Positions 1-11,700 of a stretch of 64,000 nucleotides of DNA are shown here, piece after piece (position 1 is the first letter of the stretch; each line of letters begins with the position of its first letter). A program made the position numbers and the translations under genes. This stretch comes from Nematostella vectensis. Lineage: Eukaryota; Cnidaria; Anthozoa; Actiniaria; Edwardsiidae. The notes under the pieces are model-generated. The model made no database searches, had not been told where the DNA came from, and saw nothing but the letters and a program-made list of their open reading frames with translations. The stretch covers positions 1,860,001-1,924,000 of the forward strand of contig NC_064047.1 in NCBI RefSeq assembly GCF_932526225.1, given 5' to 3'.

Positions 1-616
1 TTATTGGTTTTGATTTTAACAATGGTATACAAAAATAAAATACAATGATGAACAAAACAAACAAAAAAGCAACATTTTATTGTCCGGGAGCAATTACGTT
101 TTAGATAAATCGCCTCTAGTTGATAAAAATGCAGAATCATCTAAACAAAACTTCAATTGAAATTCAAACCGCATGCATTAATCCATACTGCCCTGTTATT
201 GTTTCACCTGGGTGAAACAAATTGGAACAATGGAGAATTTGAATCGAATTTAAACACACGCGCACAAACAGTTAGGCAAGATGACACCCTTGCCTCGTTT
301 TACTCATGACTCAGCTGACTGCCTTGATTTACAGAGATACCTGATATAGCCTTACTGCACGAGGAGACCCAACGCGGCAAAGGGGGGGGCACTTATTTAT
401 TAATTGTGGTAATCGCTGTTACACATGAATTGAGCAGTAAGTTATGAATGCTCCACTACAGTTTTTTTTGGGGGGGATCCCCTACCCCGTAAGTAAGCCT
501 GCGGTGAAAGGCTGGTTAAAGTGAAAACAATAAGCAGTGCGAGGTACAATGTATGTATACGATAACCACTCATACATAGGGGCGGTCATCTTACCTCCCC
601 CTGGCTGAGCCCCGCC
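1..616. other. Upstream flank, no gene seen
   Basis: AT-rich flank before the metalloproteinase. I see no convincing exon here. Short poly-G runs (about 380 and 465-476) resemble the G-rich tails seen near mobile-element debris elsewhere in the window. Confidence 0.4.
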
Positions 617-625
617 ACATATGCA

Positions 626-632
626 TATAAAG
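626..632 (+). promoter_or_regulatory. TATA box of the metalloproteinase gene
   Basis: TATAAAG lies about 50 bp before the first ATG at 681, in a GC-rich setting. That spacing fits a transcription start near 655-660 and a short 5' UTR. It is the clearest TATA-type core promoter I see in the window. The start site is inferred. Confidence 0.55.
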
Positions 633-680
633 GCAGCCATAGGGTTTGCCATTTCAAATCTTGCTGGAGTCGCTGCCACC

Positions 681-2712
681 ATGATGAAAGTTCTCGTCCT
701 CGGTCTTGCGCTGGTCTTCCTGTGCTCCGTGAGGGCTGAGGATGACAAGAACTTTGCCTTTGTAAGTCTTAAATCTGATTCAGACAGCACGATTTAGTCG
801 TATAATACCTGCCTCAGAAATGCCTGTGTCTTAGCCCTTAATTACACACTACGACTTTTGTATCGAGCATTGCCGTAAGTGAGTCGTAGGCTGATTTACA
901 CTCTACTGGAGTTGTAGAAGTAACGCATACAACTAAATCCTGCTATCTAAATTAGCCTTTATGAAATTTATACGAATAATTTCTCGCATACAGAACCTGT
1001 CAATCTAGCGACATTTCATGTTACAATATTCTCGGTATTACGACATTGATTTCTGGTGTAGCCAACCATAAAAAATATGGGAGATCGCCTCGATTGTTCT
1101 TCATATATGAGAGCTCTTCTCCGAGTATTTTTTGGAAAACTGATTGCGATATACAGAAAATGTTCTTAAGAACGTTCTTAATTTTTTTTTTTTTAATCAT
1201 ATGACTGCCTTGCCAAATTGATTTTCACTTCTAGGACTTTCTGAGCAGATACAACTACATCTCCCAAACGAGAAGCGGAAACCATGACTTCACGACTGCA
1301 ATCAAGAATTTCCAAACATTCTTCGGGCTGCCTCTGTCAGGCGAGCTGGATCAAGCTACCGTGGCCCTCATGAGAAAACCGCGGTGCGGAATGCCCGATG
1401 TTGACGATAGCGGTCTGCGCGTGCGCAGATACAATGCAAGAGATCCATGGAGGTGAGCTGTACTTTGACGTTACATTTTTTTCGTTTTTCTTTCCCAAGC
1501 GTTAACCCTTTACAGACTAAAGTTAATGAGCTATAAAGCTAAAACCATTCCTGAACGATCAACGGCGGACATTTTGATCTCATTGACTTGTCCATGTGAC
1601 ATTTATGTTGTCATGGCCACCTTCCTAAGCCTACAAAATGATGAATCTTTCATATTCTCGTCCCCACGCTTTTCAAGTCCAAGTGCCTCTTACGACTTGT
1701 TAAGCTTTGTTAGACAACAAGTTCTACAACAGCGTTGGAAAAACACGCACCGTTCCCACAAAAACATCATTGCGATTGCCACAGCCGTGTTGAAAACCGT
1801 TGGTCCCAGGCCCCCGGGCATTTAAGAGCACAGAAAACCCAGTAAGAACGCCTGGGCTAGACTTGCAAAACATTGTACTTTCTTTTATTTTCAGCAAAAA
1901 GAGCCTGACTTACTACATCGAGTACGGCGCTGACTTGAGTGCGTCCGAACAGGATGACATCTTCCGACTTGCTCTTAAGTTCTGGGCGGATGAGTCCGGG
2001 CTCTCTTTCCGTCAAGTGAAAAGTGGAACAGCCGCCGATATTAAGATAAGGTGACGACACGAAACATGCAAAAGCTTAACTAGAGGAGGGAGACTGAGAC
2101 GGACTGGAAGCGTTAGACGCAGACGCGTCGAGAATCCAAGAACGTATATTATCACCTATTTCAATAATTGTTGTCAGGGCAAATGGCGAATGGCGATTGG
2201 CAAATTGGCAGTTCAAAAAATAACAAGGACTTCGTCAAATTTCTACTGAACGTAGGAAAATGTGGATAACTTCTGCGATTACATTACTTATCATCTTTTT
2301 TCTTACTAATAACTATACCCATAGAAAATGATTGGCTTTAAAACTCCCATTTGCCAATTTCCATTCGCCCTGACAACGTTTATTTAAAAAGGTGCATTTT
2401 GAAATAGATGCATATGAAGTTAGCGGGAGAAGAAGAATGGAGAACCAGGCCCGTACCCAGGATTTTTCATAGGGGGAGGGTGCGAAATCCGTAAAAGTAG
2501 ACCTAATTTTTCCGGAGGGGGGTTCTCTGATAAAAATCTGACCACCCCCGAAAAAAAACAAAAAGGAATTCTTTAATGCCTTTGCAGTATCTCTACGGGA
2601 CGTTTATTGTCGGATTCGGCTACGTAGAAGAGTGATCTAGGTTATGCTTCATTGTTTTGTCAACAAATAGCACGTCTATTGAGAACCGAAAATGGACCTT
2701 CGGCCGTTGTGT

Positions 2713-2744
<32 letters not shown>

Positions 2745-4687
2745 GGTGGGTGGGTGGGGGTGCCATCGCACCTCCTGCACCACCCCCCCCCCCCCTCCTT
2801 CCCTCTGGGTACGGGCCTGGGAACAAGTAACGTTCCGTTTCATGTTTTCTCATTCTTTCACGATTAAGTTTAATTCGCCTTTATTCCCGGACTTGCGCCT
2901 TTATTCCCGGACTTGCGCTGACGCCTCCATAGACAACAAGCCTTTATTGACATTATAAGAAGTCCGTACAATACAACACCAATGCTCGAAGAGGGAGCGG
3001 TCATTGCGTGCTCTTTTGCGCAGTTAAAAGCATTAAGAAATCCTTAGGCTCTCAAGCATAATATTTCACCCTCGTTTTAGTTTCGGCTCCGGAGCTCACA
3101 TGGGCACCCATGTAGAGTCTCAGTGCCCCTTCGACTTCGACGGTCCCGGGAAAGTCCTCGCCCACGCCTACTTCCCCTCAGATGGGCGTGCCCACTTTGA
3201 CGAGGACGAGACCTTCACCCATGGGACCTCATCTGGGATCAACCTCATGTGGGTGGCGGCGCATGAATTCGGACACTCCCTGGGTCTTGGACACTCTAAT
3301 GTTCAGGGCGCCCTTATGTATCCCTACTACACGGGGTATAAACCGGACATGAAGCTCCACGCGGACGACATCGCTGGAATACAGCACCTTTATGGCGGTA
3401 AGTGAATCGAGACTTATTTTCTTTCCAAATAAATTGGTTATCGCAAAAGCTTTACCTTGGTAAATTCTAAGCTTTTCCGACGGATAACACTCCTCTCAGA
3501 AAAATTTGAAACAGGAATATTGCTCGCGCAAATCGATGAAGCTTGCAATACTTGCGTAACGTAAAACAACATACTCGGGATCTCTCATGTGCTCGCCAAC
3601 GCGACCAAGCTGCATTTTTAAGCGCGTCTAGATCTTTAAAAAAATCATTTTTTATTGCATTCTTAGGACAGAAGTATTGACACCGTGTCAATTTACGAGA
3701 AGAGATGAGTTTAATCCCCCCACCTCTAAACTCACTTTGATAATAACGATTTATAGTCATATATTATATTTCTTCCTCAGGCCCCACGGGTGGAGGCGGA
3801 GGCGAGGTCACTGATGCTCCTGTGGTTCCACCAACTGCCAATCCCAGTAAGTGTCCAGGTCACCAGATGAATGTGTGATATCGTTCCTAAGGTTTGAAAC
3901 ACTTTGCCAAAAATGGTTTTTAATAAGCTTACCACTTGAAACTTTCTAAACTTACTTATTGTTATTTGAAAATGCGACACCGTAATATGATAATGATTGT
4001 GATATGTGCCCAATATTTTAAAAAAATTATAAGGAATTGACACGTAGGGCGCGGCCGTGCCCCTTTCCCCATATTTGTCACAGTTCTGAGCCCCGTCCAT
4101 ACCTCCTAATAAATATTCGCCTATCTCAACACCCTAATAAATATTCGCCTATCTCAACACACTAAAAATATTCGCCTATCTCAACACCCTAATAAATATT
4201 CGCCTATCTCAACACACTAAAAATATTCGCCTATCTCAACACCCTAATAAATATTCGCCTATCTCAACACCCTAATAAATATTCGCCTATCTCAACACCC
4301 TAATAAATATTCGCCTATCTCAACACCCTAATAAATATTCGCCTATCTCAACACCCTAATAAATATTCGCCTATCTCAACACCCTAATAAATATTCGCCT
4401 ATCTCAACACCCTAATAAATATTCGCCTATCTCAACACCCTAATAAATATTCGCCTATCTCAACACCCTAATAAATATTCGCCTATCTCAACACCCTAAT
4501 AAATATTCGCCTATCTCAACACCCTAATAAATATTCGCCTATCTCAACACCATTGTCTCGTGTATTCTCCAAAGACTGCAGAGACCGTTTGGACAGACCA
4601 TGTGCTCCTTATAAGGACGCGGGGTATTGCAGCACGTACCCAGATAACATGAAGTACTGGTGTGCTAGGACATGCAAGTTCTGCTAA
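681..4687 (+). CDS. Secreted matrix metalloproteinase with C-terminal ShKT domain
   Basis: Six-exon model: 681-761, 1235-1452, 1895-2050, 3081-3397, 3781-3846, 4575-4687. All introns are GT-AG, phases close, and the product is 316 aa. Residues 1-19 look like a signal peptide. A peptidoglycan-binding-like prodomain ends in the cysteine switch PRCGMPDV (Cys78), which in this family keeps the zymogen latent by binding zinc. The catalytic domain carries [12 protein letters not shown] (zinc ligands H213, H217, H223; E214 as base) and a Met-turn ALMYP. A Gly/Pro-rich linker (exon 5) leads to a six-cysteine ShKT module at 281-316, whose last cysteine is the final residue. There is no hemopexin domain. 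Family knowledge: M10 zinc endopeptidase acting on extracellular matrix; ShKT modules also occur in MMP23 and many cnidarian proteases. The role of this module, whether folding, targeting or channel binding, cannot be told from sequence. I see no furin-type RXKR site; the nearest basic stretch is RVRR around residue 90. Confidence 0.92.
2446..2823. mobile_element. Short inverted-repeat element (MITE-like) in MMP intron 3
   Basis: The left end CCAGGCCCGTACCCAG (about 2446) reappears as its reverse complement near 2806-2822, bounding about 375 bp with internal poly-G and poly-C and no coding capacity. A related terminus (CAGGSCCGTAGCCAG) occurs at 19305 and 21398. I find no clean target-site duplication. 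The CAGG-type end recalls hAT-derived elements, which is an inference. Confidence 0.55.
4099..4552 (+). repeat. 28-bp minisatellite in the last coding intron of the MMP
   Basis: About 16 nearly identical 28-bp units containing TAATAAATATTCGCCTATC. The array stops only about 22 bp before the acceptor of the ShKT exon (4575), so that exon has a very short unique polypyrimidine region. A few early units lack bases (the CACTAAAAATATT variants). Confidence 0.9.
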
Positions 4688-4691
4688 AATG

Positions 4692-5435
4692 GTAATAACC
4701 CCTTCCACACACACCATGAACAAAAAACCATACATACAGCCTAAAGACAGAATACCACCCATCCCCACCCCTCCCACACACATCCAGCACAAGACCCCTT
4801 ACATACAAGCCTACAGATAGAATACCACCACCCCCACCCCTCCCACACACATCCAGCACAAGACCCCTTACATACAAGCCTACAGATAGAATACCACCAC
4901 CCCCACCCCTCCCACACACATCCAGCACAAGACCCCTTACATACAAGCCTACAGATAGAATACCACCCATCCCCACCCCTCCCACACACATCCAGCACAA
5001 GACCCCTTACATACAAGCCTACAGATAGAATACCACCACCCCCACCCCTCCCACACACATCCAGCACAAGACCCCTTACATACAAGCCTACAGATAGAAT
5101 ACCACCACCCCCACTCCTCCCACACACATCAAGCACAAGACCCCTTACATACAAGCCTACAGATAGAATACCACCACCCCCACCCCTCCCACACACATCC
5201 AGCACAAGACCCCTTACATACAAGCCTACAGACAGAATACCACCCACCCCCACCCCTCCCACACACATCCAGCACAAGACCCCTTACATACAAGCCTACA
5301 GATAGAATACCACCCATCCCCACCCCTCCCACACACATCCAGCACAAGACCCCTTACATACAAGCCTACAGATAGAATACCACCCATCCCCACCCCTCTC
5401 ACACACATCTAGCACAAGACCCCTTAATGACCTTT
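4692..5435 (+). repeat. 69-bp minisatellite array A, 3' of the MMP stop
   Basis: About 10.5 units of 69 bp with ACAGATAGAATACCACC and a CA-rich tail. It lies directly after the MMP stop codon, probably in a 3'-UTR intron (an AAAATG/gtaata donor-like site occurs near 4690). Open frames on the minus strand are by-products of the repeat. The unit is related to the 6555-6850 array, which has the same 69-bp period and similar words. Confidence 0.9.
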
Positions 5436-5865
5436 ACCCTAGCCCTAACTGTAGTATTGGGCTACCTGTAGTAGCAGAGGGACTAGGGGGACTGGGGCGA
5501 AGTAAGATGGCGGCCTCCTAGAGCGATCGGACTACGATTGTATGGTAGCACCTTAGAGTATCTTAGACACAATAAACGTCTTACTACACTAACCCTTACT
5601 GAACAAGATCCCGCGCCCTCCCAACACAAACCATATAACCCCCCCCCCCCCCCCCTCACTACACCTACAGCCTACAGGCAGAACCCGACACGAAGTACTG
5701 GCTGCTAAACTCTTAAAGGCCCTCCTTTCTTTGCACTGCCTGCACCGCCACATCCCACACAAAAAAACTGTTCCTTTCTCAGACACTTCGACAGTGAAAA
5801 TGTAACTTGCTGGTTAATTTGCAAACTTTACCAATTAATGCGTGTGCATTCTTTTTTCTTTACAG

Positions 5866-5985
5866 ATTTCCAGGAATTGCGTACAATTTTACACTTTTGA
5901 TGTGTATGACGAAATAAAGTTGCAGAGTAAATATTATCCATTTTGTACTTGTATTTTTTTTTACAAATTAGTTTTTTCTTTATTT
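5866..5985 (+). other. Putative 3' terminal exon, copy A
   Basis: A strong acceptor (TTCTTTACAG) is followed by unique sequence with a polyadenylation signal (AAATAAAG, about 5914). It most likely is a non-coding last exon of the metalloproteinase. A diverged copy of this sequence lies at 8676-8790. Assignment to the MMP transcript is inferred from position and needs cDNA. Confidence 0.5.
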
Positions 5986-6554
5986 TGTCATTTTGTGTTC
6001 AGATCATTATATGAAAAAAGCGCAATATAAATTAATAAATTATTATTATTATTATTATTAACATAACACAGTATCTTTTCGTTTCGTTCTAGCTTGTTCT
6101 TATATAAAATGCTTTTCTTATCATATATTTGGTATTTATTTAAAAATATAAAAATGCACTACTTTTCAGTTTTGGGGAAACCTTTGTGTGAAAAAACGGT
6201 TGCCATGGTAACATGGGGCGTCTGCTTGACATGTCAATGGCATCAAAACGTCCTCAGATACATTTTAGGAAAAGTCACCAAGTTTTAGCCTCTCAGCTGC
6301 TATGGTCCAGAAGTTACAGTTATTTTCCCGGAGGGGTGGCTTAAAGACCCCCCCCCCCCCCCCCCCACCACCACCACCACCAATTCTGAATAGAATTTTC
6401 AGCGTTTTAAGAACGGCTCAGGTAAACGGTCTTACAGATAGAGTGAATTTTCCTCCCTATCCTCCTCCTAAAGGTTGTATGTTGTAGAATTAATAAGAAA
6501 GAAAGTGATTATAAGATATTAGAAAGTGATTATAAGATATTACAAAGTGATTAT

Positions 6555-6850
6555 CAGATATTTGAAGACCCTTACCACCCATACAGTCCACAGAAAATAT
6601 CACCCCTCCCCCTACCACAAAAACCATACACGGAGAACCTTACCACCCATACAGTCCACAGACAATATCACCCCCTCCCCCTACCACACAAACCATTCAC
6701 AAAGACACTTACCACCCATACAGTCCACAGACAATATCACCCCCTCCCCCTACCACACAAACCATTCACAAAGACCCTTACCACCCATACAGTCTACAGA
6801 CAATATCACCCCCTCCCCCTACCACACAAACCATACACGAAGATCCTTTC
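6555..6850 (+). repeat. 69-bp minisatellite array B
   Basis: About 4 units of 68-69 bp with CATACAGTCCACAGACAATA and CCCCTCCCCCTACCACAC. Period and word order match array A at 4692-5435, so the two are diverged descendants of one array. A short run of GTGATTATNAGATATT repeats precedes it (about 6507-6560). Confidence 0.85.
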
Positions 6851-6939
6851 TTTTTCACTACAATATAGACACAGACAGACGACACCCCATTTTACCATAC
6901 TCCCCCTGTCACACACTTACCCCTTACTAAACGTACAGC

Positions 6940-8618
6940 CTACAGACACAAAATACACTCTGTTCCTTTCACAGACACACATCCCACATACACAAAACAC
7001 ACTCTGTTCCTTCCACAGACACACATCCCACATACACAAAACACACTCTGTTCCTTCCACAGACACACATCCCACATACACAAAACGCACTCTGTTCCTT
7101 CCACAGACACACATCCCACATACACAAAACACACTCTGTTCCTTCCACAGACACACATCCCACATACACAAAACGCACTCTGTTCCTTCCACAGACACAC
7201 ATCCCACATACACAAAACACACTCTGTTTCTTCCACAGACACACATCCCATATACACAAAACGCACTCTGTTCCTTCCACAGACACACATCCCACATACA
7301 CAAAACACACTCTGTTTCTTCCACAGACACACATCCCATATACACAAAACGCACTCTGTTCCTTCCACAGACACACAGACACACATCCCACATACACAAA
7401 ACACACTCTGTTCCTTCCACAAACACACATCCCACATACACAAAACACACTCTGTTCCTTCCACAGACACACATCCCACATACACAAAACGCACTCTGTT
7501 CCTTTCACAGACACACATCCCACATACACAAAACACACTCTGTTCCTTCCACAAACACACATCCCACATACACAAAACGCACTCTGTTCCTTCCACAGAC
7601 ACACATCCCACATACACAAAACGCACTCTGTTCCTTCCACAGACACACATCCCACATACACAAAACGCACTCTGTTCCTTTCACAGACACACATCCAACA
7701 TACACAAAACGCACTCTGTTCCTTCCACAGACACACATCCCACATACACACAGACACACATCCCACATACACAAAACGCACTCTTTCCTTCCACAGACAC
7801 ACATCCCACATACACAAAACGCACTCTGTTCCTTCCACAGACACACATCCCACATACACAAAACACACTCTGTTTCTTCCACAGACACACATCCCACATA
7901 CACAAAACGCACTCTGTTCCTTTCACAGACACACATCCCACATACACAAAACACACTCTGTTCCTTCCACAAACACACATCCCACATACACAAAACGCAC
8001 TCTGTTCCTTCCACAGACACACATCCCACATACACAAAACGCACTCTGTTCCTTCCACAGACACACATCCCACATACACAAAACGCACTCTGTTCCTTTC
8101 ACAGACACACATCCAACATACACAAAACGCACTCTGTTCCTTCCACAGACACACATCCCACATACACACAGACACACATCCCACATACACAAAACGCACT
8201 CTTTCCTTCCACAGACACACATCCCACATACACAAAACGCACTCTGTTCCTTCCACAGACACACATCCCACATACACAAAACACACTCTGTTTCTTCCAC
8301 AGACACACATCCCATATACACAAAACGCACTCTGTTCCTTCCACAGACACACATCCCACATACACACAGACACACATCCCACATACACTAAACGCACTCT
8401 GTTCCTTTCACAGACACACATCCCACATACACAAAACGCACTCTGTTCCTTCCACAGACACACATCCAATATACACAAAACGCACTCTGTTCCTTCCACA
8501 GACACACATCCCAATACACAAAACACACTCTGTTCCTTCCACAGACACACATCCCACATACACAAAACACACTCTGTTCCTTCCACAGACACGCATCCCA
8601 CATACACAAAAGGCTAGT
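6940..8618 (+). repeat. 44-bp minisatellite, about 38 units
   Basis: The 44-bp unit contains CACATCCCACATACACAAAA and CTCTGTTCCTTCCACAGAC. Because 44 is not a multiple of 3 and the unit has no minus-strand stop, minus-strand reading frames up to about 308 codons stay open. These are not genes. Several units show small internal duplications (ACACAGACACACATCC). A single degenerate unit sits near 5735-5795, inside copy A of the duplicated region. Confidence 0.95.
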
Positions 8619-8675
8619 TCATCTGCCCTGTACAACCAAACCTGATAAACGTGTATATTTCTACCAGCCCCTGCA

Positions 8676-8790
8676 GATGTCCAAGAGTTGCGTACAATCT
8701 ACCATTCTGATGTATATGACAAAATAAATCCGCAGAATAAATATTATCCATTTTGTATTTGTATTTTCTAACAAATTAGTTTCTTTTTAT
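8676..8790 (+). other. Putative 3' terminal exon, copy B
   Basis: The sequence from GATGTCCAAGAGTTGCGTAC through a poly(A) signal (AAAATAAATC) and on to ATTATCCATTTTGTATTTG parallels 5866-5985 with scattered substitutions. It may be an alternative last exon of the metalloproteinase or an inactive duplicate. Confidence 0.5.
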
Positions 8791-8799
8791 TACAGCAAT

Positions 8800-11700
8800 C
8801 AATCTTAACACAGGCAGCCCCAACATTATACGTATATAGTATACGTATAATATATGTTCCTTCCAGAGACATATATTATATGTTTTGCGCGACCCTAAGA
8901 TTCCAAAAATCCCATTGTTTTGGAATAGCACGTACAAAACTTGATTGGCTACCCGGGACTGCCCGTATTAGCGAGAGATACTCCTTGTAATTTCTTTGTG
9001 TTTCTGTCGCCGGGAATTGTATTTCTGTCCGTTAAAACGGGGTGTCCCTAGAAGCGGGGTGTAACAGCGAAGTATACTAAGTATTATCGTTATACTTCAT
9101 GTCGTCGAGGATTTTATCCTGCCTGTAATAACGGAGTATCTTTAAGACCGGTTTTTCCGTAATAACAAGACATCTTAATTATCAATTCCTTAGTATTTTA
9201 GTAGACGGAGATTGTATTTCTGCCCGTAATAGTCAGGTGCCCAAACAGCCGAATGTCCACAAGGCGAGTGTTGACTGTGTGTGCGGTGGCGGTTATTTGA
9301 GTGGACTTTCAATTCCTGTTATGACCTAAGCCACCACATCTGTCTATAACATAAAAATGTCGGCAGGGAAACAGCGAGCATTAAACGAAATGAAATTACC
9401 GACAAGAAGTCATTAACTGCCTTAATCACCCGAACACATGGCGAAAAGATTTGCCTTGAACACATATATTAGCTTGGAAGCCGCTAGGACCTTTAAGCGG
9501 AATCTTTAGCAGTAAGAACAAGTCTGTTATTTCAGCCTTCGTGTCGGTAGTTTACACTCGCCACTATCGGTTTTGTGCGAGACTCGTTTGTTTTCGCTCT
9601 ATTTCAGTGTTATTTTTACTGTGTGTGGGCAGTTGGCGATTCAAGGTGAGTGAGTGTTAGCTGTTCTCAGTAAATTTGCAGGTTTTGTGCTAATTTGAAA
9701 ATGTTTGATCAATACCAGGTGAAAAATTTACGGATATATCAGAATGCTGATATAATACTTAAAATCTATAAAGAAAACATTGAGCTTATACTATTTGTTA
9801 TAGAATAATATACGCGTTCTTTAGCGAGCTAAAGCCTTGGTTGGAAGTTAATAAAATCACAACAGAATAGACATTTGCGTCTGTGAGAAAATGACAAAAT
9901 TCTCAAAATCTACGAACTGTGCATTTTACGGGCCGTAATGGCCCTGAATTATCGCTAGATTTCTGAATTTTGTCAAAAAATACGACACTTGCTTTATCAA
10001 ATTGTTTTTCTAGAAATCTTGATGTAATCACAAACGCTTTTCACTTTTTCTCTTGTTCCCCCCAAAAAGAATTACTCATTTTTTATTATTGATAGCATTA
10101 TTATTATCTGTCACACGAGGCGACCAACAGAAAACTAATAGACAACTCATGCAATTTTAAAGTTGTTTACAATCTTGTTGCTCGCCGAATGGTTTAATTT
10201 TTTAAAAGCTCGCTTCTCCCGCATGACGCCGAAAAGTCAAAAGCGTTCGCGCATTTTCGAAATAATAATACAATACTCACCCAAGCATAGGGAATTCGAT
10301 TCTGCACCCCTAATCTCAAACTTAAATTCCATCGCTGTTGGATGCTCCCGCAGCCATAAGACAGCCATAAGAACTCAATGCTTTAAGTGTCTCGAAACAC
10401 AGTTTATTAATGTCCTCAGCATAATTTCGTAAGCGTCTTTGAAATGATTTCGGTAAGAAAGCATTTGTATTTTCTTATATACTTATACGTTAAATTTTTT
10501 TAGAACTAAATAACTTTTAGAACTAAAGAACTTACTTGGGGAAAATGCCGAAAGTGCTATCCAAGAAAGCATTGCTATCTTTTATATTCTTTATACCTTT
10601 ATATACTTTATACCTTTAAAACCTGTATAAGAACTTGCTGGGGAAAATGCCAAAGAGCTATCCTTTTATGAATGCTATGATATGGATACTGTAATATACC
10701 TGTTTTTGGTAGGTTTTGATCACATTTATGCCAGTGAAAAAAAACAAGTTTTAAGTGTATAGGACCAGCTTGAAGCCGCTTTTGCAAGCATTTTGGTCTT
10801 ATATAGATCCGTCTTATTAAGACAACTAAAAAGCTTGTAACAACAAAAACTAAAAAACTAAAAAAAGCTGTAAAAGCTTGTAGGGTGTGGAGCCACCATC
10901 AAGGTTCGACAAAACAGGGCGTGACTAACTAAACCGCTATCGTAAACAGCTTTAGATTAAGTTATAGATTCCACGGCAATTCATAAATACCTGTTTGAGA
11001 TAAATCCCTTACGGGGTCAATGTATATAAGAGATATAACAAATTGTTTAGCGCCAAATGCGAGGGGACGAGCGGGCAATCTCGTGAAGTTGATCCATGTG
11101 ACGATGATCGCGTCTGATAGGGCTTATCTGTGCCGTGATTGGCGGTCTAGCCCTTATACATCTGGTATTTAAGAGCGATTATAAACTCTGCGATCAACAA
11201 AATGGTAAATGCCGTCAGTAATGGTCAACCCAAACGCTACCGACTCTCACAGCACTCATAAAAAAAAAAAAAAAAAAAACTCCCAACACTTGCAGTGCAT
11301 TTGGAAATTCTCGAAACAGCAACCTTTTATCCACACCTTTCAAATCGTTTGCAACGATATGTTTGGATGCTAGCGACTCTTTCCGATCATCACACATTGT
11401 GCAGTACGTCAGTACATGACGTCATGCATACGTCAATCATAACCCTTTCACCACTCTTACGCATCGCCGATATCAGGTTCGCGCAGTGCATTGTGTAACT
11501 GATGGTTCGCCGCTGCACTGTGGCGCGTTTGTGGTTATATGTGAAGCGACCGGTCACCGATTATAGGCGGCCTCTCTTTACTCAGATTTAGATGGGCCTT
11601 TAATTCGAACCAGAATCCTATCTGGCTTGATGAGATCTTACTTAGGGTCTCCAGTCTCTTGTGCGAATTCTCGCTAAGAAAAAAAACTGCTGTGTTTTCG

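Noticed and set aside
4665-5408. Minus-strand frames with MCWMCVGG repeats
   Set aside because: 69-bp minisatellite artefacts.
4099-8618. Possible CRISPR-like arrays
   Set aside because: Units are contiguous tandem repeats without unique spacers, and the genome is eukaryotic.
6917-8635. Several minus-strand open frames of 150-308 codons (Cys/Val-rich)
   Set aside because: They are translations of the 44-bp minisatellite. All frames are open because the unit lacks stops on that strand; no start context, splice or homology.
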